Shown piece after piece: positions 61,030 to 64,000 of a DNA stretch of 64,000 nucleotides. This DNA is from Cellulomonas sp. Root930 (GTDB lineage: Bacteria; Actinomycetota; Actinomycetes; Actinomycetales; Cellulomonadaceae), in the NCBI GenBank assembly GCA_001429255.1, contig LMJI01000002.1, forward strand, positions 607,274 through 671,273, in the 5' to 3' direction. The translations under genes and the position numbers were made by a program. Numbering within the stretch: the first letter of the stretch is position 1; the number at the start of each line of letters is the position of its first letter. The notes under the pieces are model-generated. The model worked only from the letters and a program-made list of their open reading frames with translations. It had not been told where the DNA came from and ran no database searches.

Positions 61030-61035
61030 TAGGGT
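61030..61035 (+). promoter_or_regulatory. Candidate -10 box of recA
   Basis: TAGGGT directly follows the SOS box. The resulting mRNA would have a long leader of about 160 bases before ATG 61203, with no obvious hairpin that I can name. Confidence 0.45.
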
Positions 61036-61202
61036 GGTTCTGCGGGTGAGCGACCGAGCCTCCCACAGCCCCCTCCGGCCGATGCCGGGTCCCGGGGGCA
61101 GGGGTGGCCCGGTCGGTATGTCGGTGGTCGGACATAGCGTCGCTCGCAACAAGACCAGCCCCCGTACCGCAGCAGCAGCTGCTCGAGACAGACGAGGTCG
61201 AC

Positions 61203-62243
61203 ATGCCCGCACCGAAGGATCGCGAGAAGGCCCTCGAGGCCGCACTCAGCCAGATCGACCGCCAGTTCGGCAAGGGGTCGATCATGCGACTCGGCGACGA
61301 CGGCCGCGCCCCCGTCGAGGTCATCCCCACGGGCTCGATCGCCCTGGACGTCGCGCTCGGCATCGGCGGGCTGCCGCGCGGCCGCGTCGTGGAGATCTAC
61401 GGCCCGGAGTCCTCGGGCAAGACCACGCTCGCGCTGCACGCGGTCGCCAACGCGCAGAAGGCCGGCGGCATCGCCGCCTTCATCGACGCCGAGCACGCGC
61501 TGGACCCCGAGTACGCCAAGAAGCTCGGCGTGGACACCGACGCGCTCCTCGTCTCCCAGCCGGACACCGGCGAGCAGGCGCTGGAGATCATGGACATGCT
61601 GATCCGCTCCGGCGCCATCGACGTCGTCGTCGTCGACTCGGTCGCCGCGCTCGTGCCCAAGGCCGAGATCGAGGGCGAGATGGGTGACAGCCACGTCGGC
61701 CTGCAGGCCCGGCTCATGTCCCAGGCGCTGCGCAAGATCACCGGCGCGCTCAACTCGTCCGGCACCACGGCCATCTTCATCAACCAGCTCCGCGAGAAGA
61801 TCGGCGTGATGTTCGGGTCGCCCGAGACGACCACGGGTGGCAAGGCGCTGAAGTTCTACGCGTCGGTGCGCCTGGACATCCGCCGCATCGAGACCCTCAA
61901 GGAGGGCACCGAGGCGGTCGGCAACCGGACCCGCGTGAAGGTCGTCAAGAACAAGATGGCTCCGCCCTTCAAGCAGGCGGAGTTCGACATCCTCTACGGG
62001 GTCGGCATCTCCCGCGAGGGCAGCCTGATCGACATGGGCGTGGAGCACGGCTTCGTGCGCAAGTCCGGCGCCTGGTACACGTACGAGGGCGACCAGCTGG
62101 GACAGGGCAAGGAGAACGCCCGCGCCTTCCTGCGGGACAACCCGGACCTGGCCGTCGAGCTCGACAAGAAGATCAAGGAGAAGCTCGGCATCGGCGCCCG
62201 GGTCGACGCACCGGCCGACGCCGTGCCGGTCGTCGACTTCTGA
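61203..62243 (+). CDS. recA: Recombinase A
   Basis: Central homologous-recombination ATPase (346 aa) and coprotease for LexA. Walker A GPESSGKTT at 67-75, Walker B VVVVDSVAALVPK, and L2 loop INQLREKIGVMFGSPETTTGG. The typical actinobacterial acidic C-terminus is short. No intein, unlike M. tuberculosis RecA. ATG 61203 fits the family; the frame extends to 61104. RecX follows after 8 bases on the same strand, presumably on the same LexA-controlled transcript. Confidence 0.98.
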   Translation: MPAPKDREKALEAALSQIDRQFGKGSIMRLGDDGRAPVEVIPTGSIALDVALGIGGLPRGRVVEIYGPESSGKTTLALHAVANAQKAGGIAAFIDAEHALDPEYAKKLGVDTDALLVSQPDTGEQALEIMDMLIRSGAIDVVVVDSVAALVPKAEIEGEMGDSHVGLQARLMSQALRKITGALNSSGTTAIFINQLREKIGVMFGSPETTTGGKALKFYASVRLDIRRIETLKEGTEAVGNRTRVKVVKNKMAPPFKQAEFDILYGVGISREGSLIDMGVEHGFVRKSGAWYTYEGDQLGQGKENARAFLRDNPDLAVELDKKIKEKLGIGARVDAPADAVPVVDF

Positions 62244-62251
62244 GCAGTCGC

Positions 62252-62839
62252 ATGACCAGTAGCAACCGACGTCGAGGGCGGTTCGGGACCGAGCCGCCCT
62301 CGACGGGCACGGCTGCGCAGGACGTCGAGCCGGACCAGGAGTCCGTGGCGCGCGCGATCGCGCTGCGGCTCCTGACCTCCTCGGCGCGCAGCCGGGGACA
62401 GCTCGCCGAGGCGCTGGCCCGCAAGGGCGTCCCCGACGACGTCGCGGACCGGGTGCTCGACAGGTTCACCGAGGTCGGGCTGATCGACGATGCCGAGTAC
62501 GCGCGGATGCTCGTCCGGACGCGGCACGCGGAGCGTGGGCTCTCGCGGCGTGCGATCGCCGTGGAGCTGCGCCGCCGCGGGATCGACGACGAGACCGCCG
62601 GCGACGCGCTCGAGCAGGTCGACTCGGCCGACGAGGACGAGGCTGCGCGCCGGCTCGTGCGGCGCAAGCTGGCCTCGACGTCCGGCCTGGACGCGCCGAC
62701 GCGGTCTCGGCGCACGCTCGCGGCCCTGGGGCGCAAGGGGTACCCGCCCGGCCTGGTGGCTCGGCTGATGCGCGAGGAGCTCGCCCAGCAGGGCACCGAG
62801 GGCGCGGACGAGCTCGACGGGTTCGACCCGGGTCCGTGA
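62252..62839 (+). CDS. recX: RecA regulatory protein RecX
   Basis: Modulator of RecA filaments (195 aa). The three-helix RecX repeats are seen: AIALRLLTSSARSRGQLAEALARKGVPDDVADRVLDRF, then LIDDAEYARMLVRTRHAERGLSRRAIAVELRRRG, then RLVRRKLA and PPGLVARLMREE. Adjacent to recA as in most bacteria. The N-terminal ~30 residues are low-complexity. ATG 62252 is the only sensible start. Confidence 0.93.
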   Translation: MTSSNRRRGRFGTEPPSTGTAAQDVEPDQESVARAIALRLLTSSARSRGQLAEALARKGVPDDVADRVLDRFTEVGLIDDAEYARMLVRTRHAERGLSRRAIAVELRRRGIDDETAGDALEQVDSADEDEAARRLVRRKLASTSGLDAPTRSRRTLAALGRKGYPPGLVARLMREELAQQGTEGADELDGFDPGP

Positions 62840-62927
62840 CGTTCGGCACAGCTGTGCACACTCGGGCGCGCGCCGGGGTGGCGAAGGGCCCGGACGCGGC
62901 CGGGTGTGAGCGACAATGGCCCAGACC

Positions 62928-62949
62928 CGCGCACCGGTACCGGTGCGCG
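62928..62949. repeat. Perfect 22-bp palindrome upstream of rny
   Basis: Unbroken dyad symmetry centred on GTAC, arms CGCGCACCGGT. It would form a hairpin of about 9 bp with a 4-base loop in the recX-rny gap. A 12-bp palindrome GCACAGCTGTGC lies at 62846-62857. It may be a terminator, a leader structure or a protein site. Confidence 0.6.
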
Positions 62950-62977
62950 TCGCGCGTGGCCCGACCAGGAGGATGAC

Positions 62978-64000
62978 GTGGACGCAGGCGCCATCGCCAC
63001 GATCGTGGGGCTGCTCGGCGCCTGTCTCGTCGCCCTCGTGCTCGTCCTGGTCGCCCGCCGCGAGGCCGGGGTCCAGCGGGCCAGGGCCGCGGAGGACGTC
63101 GCCTCGATCAAGGACGACGCGCGGGCGATGCTCGCCGACGTCGAGCGCCGAGAGCGCCGGCTGACCGAGCGGGAGCACAGCCTCGCGGCCGACCGCACCG
63201 AGGTCGACGAGCTCGAACGTCGCGCCCGTGCCGACGCCGAGAACGCGGCCGAGGCCAAGCGTTCCGGTGCGCGCACCCTCGAGGACGCCGAGCGCGCCGC
63301 CGCACAGCGCGCGACGGACGCCGAGCGCGCGGCCCTCGCCGAGCTCGAGGCAGTCACCGGGCTGACGGCCGAGGACGCACGCGCCGAGCTGACCCGGCGG
63401 CTCGTCGAGCAGGCCCAGAACGACGCCGCGGCGCAGGTCCGCCGCGCGGAGGCCCAGGCCCGGCGGACCGCGGAGGCTCGCGCGCGACGGATCGTCACCA
63501 CGGCCGTGCAGCGACTCGCCGTCCCGACCAGCACGCAGTCGCCGCTCACGGTGCTGCCCCTCCCGTCGGATGAGATGAAGGGCCGGATCATCGGCAAGGA
63601 GGGCCGGAACATCCGGTCCTTCGAGGCGCTGACCGGGGTCAACGTGCTGGTCGACGACCAGCCGGACGCCGTCGTCCTCTCGTGCTTCGACACCGAGCGC
63701 CGGGAGGTCGCCCAGGTGGCCCTCGAGGCACTGATGGCGGACGGCCGCATCCACCCGCAGCGCATCGAGCAGGCGTACGCGGAGGCGCTGGCCGGTGCGG
63801 ACGAGCGGACCGACGCCGCGGGCCACGACGCTGCCGAGCGTGCGGGTGTGGGCGCGCTGCACCCGACCCTCGTCCGCACTCTCGGACGGCTGCGCCTGCG
63901 GACGTCCTACGGGCAGAACGTGCTCGAGCACCTCGTCGAGACCGCCCAGCTCGCCGCCGCCCTCGCCGCCGAGATCGGCGCCGACGTGGAGGTGAGCCGC
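62978..64000 (+). CDS. rny: Ribonuclease Y, 3'-truncated by window edge
   Basis: Membrane-anchored endoribonuclease starting mRNA decay; 341 codons visible, open to the right edge. It has an N-terminal helix (IATIVGLLGACLVALVLVLVA), a long charged coiled coil (residues ~28-190, rich in Glu/Arg/Ala), the KH domain with PLPSDEMKGRIIGKEGRNIRSFEALTG (GRIIG at 202-206), and the beginning of the HD region (LHPTLVRTLGRLRLRTSYGQNVLEHLV). The catalytic His/Asp pair lies beyond the edge. GTG 62978 is chosen for AGGAGG five bases upstream. Family assignment is firm from the KH block. Confidence 0.93.
   Translation, partial: MDAGAIATIVGLLGACLVALVLVLVARREAGVQRARAAEDVASIKDDARAMLADVERRERRLTEREHSLAADRTEVDELERRARADAENAAEAKRSGARTLEDAERAAAQRATDAERAALAELEAVTGLTAEDARAELTRRLVEQAQNDAAAQVRRAEAQARRTAEARARRIVTTAVQRLAVPTSTQSPLTVLPLPSDEMKGRIIGKEGRNIRSFEALTGVNVLVDDQPDAVVLSCFDTERREVAQVALEALMADGRIHPQRIEQAYAEALAGADERTDAAGHDAAERAGVGALHPTLVRTLGRLRLRTSYGQNVLEHLVETAQLAAALAAEIGADVEVSR

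Noticed and set aside
61036..61202. ClgR or PafBC binding sites in the recA leader
   Set aside because: CGC/GCG-rich words near 61139-61150 are too common in this GC-rich DNA to call, and no TTGTC-RGTG element was found.
62916..63164. Overlapping 82-codon plus-strand frame at the rny start
   Set aside because: It is in another frame from the RNase Y product, which has a strong ribosome binding site, membrane helix, coiled coil and KH domain.
1..64000. Mobile elements, prophage, defence islands, tRNA or rRNA genes
   Set aside because: I looked for transposase or integrase motifs, terminal repeats, tRNA T-loops (GTTCGA-type with CCA ends) and restriction or abortive-infection genes and found none.

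Overview
The window is a very GC-rich (roughly 70% or more by eye), gene-dense stretch of actinobacterial chromosome. Gene content and order match the conserved ispG / proS / rimP-nusA-infB / truB-ribF-rpsO-pnp / dapB-thyA-dapA / rnj-ftsK-pgsA-clgR-recA backbone of Actinobacteria. Many GTG starts, frequent ATGA/GTGA overlaps and genes such as DUF3046, DUF4439 and clgR point to the order Micrococcales, and a Cellulomonas-like organism is my best guess. That placement is inferred from synteny and composition, not from a database match. I see no insertion sequence, prophage, integrase, CRISPR array, tRNA or rRNA gene. The window is almost entirely core genome.

Layout: (1) 1-8284 is a polyamine/GABA block: an aldehyde dehydrogenase cut by the left edge, a complete spermidine/putrescine ABC transporter (potDABC), a saccharopine-dehydrogenase-like enzyme and a convergent GABA aminotransferase. 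A succinate-semialdehyde dehydrogenase at 35262-36734 could finish the route to succinate. (2) 8455-14759 holds the site-2 protease rseP, ispG, a GNAT protein, a Fpg/Nei glycosylase and proS. (3) 14764-21567 holds a DUF4439 lipoprotein and the translation operon rimP-nusA-ylxR-infB-rbfA, with strong hairpins on both sides of rbfA. (4) 21568-30772 holds a divergent MFS exporter/TetR pair, then truB, ribF, rpsO, pnp and an M16 peptidase, with a convergent membrane protein. (5) 30862-36734 holds a regulator, dapB, small membrane proteins, azlCD and gabD. (6) 36805-40790 holds thyA-folA, dapA and RNase J. (7) 40855-44112 holds an EamA transporter, a winged-helix protein and a TetR/membrane-protein pair around a perfect inverted repeat. 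(8) 44176-52055 holds ftsK coupled to a GGDEF-EAL enzyme, a CapA-like protein, pgsA, cinA and clgR. (9) 52197-64000 holds a second Fpg/Nei protein, a large Lhr helicase, DUF3046, a phosphoesterase, an MBL hydrolase, recA (with an SOS box), recX and the 5' part of RNase Y.

Functional links: three RNA-decay enzymes (PNPase, RNase J, RNase Y) lie in the window. Thymidylate synthase and dihydrofolate reductase are translationally coupled. DapA and DapB are the first two enzymes of the lysine/diaminopimelate branch. RecA, RecX, Lhr and two Fpg/Nei proteins form a DNA-repair-rich right end.

No unmistakably new multi-gene system is visible. The most unusual signals are regulatory. A chain of four overlapping 4-5-codon ORFs built on a 14-bp tandem repeat lies before infB, with mutually exclusive pairings that cover its ribosome binding site. 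A 10-codon, apparently leaderless ORF overlaps the EamA start. A TAnnnT-N6-start-codon signature recurs at many genes and suggests widespread leaderless transcription.
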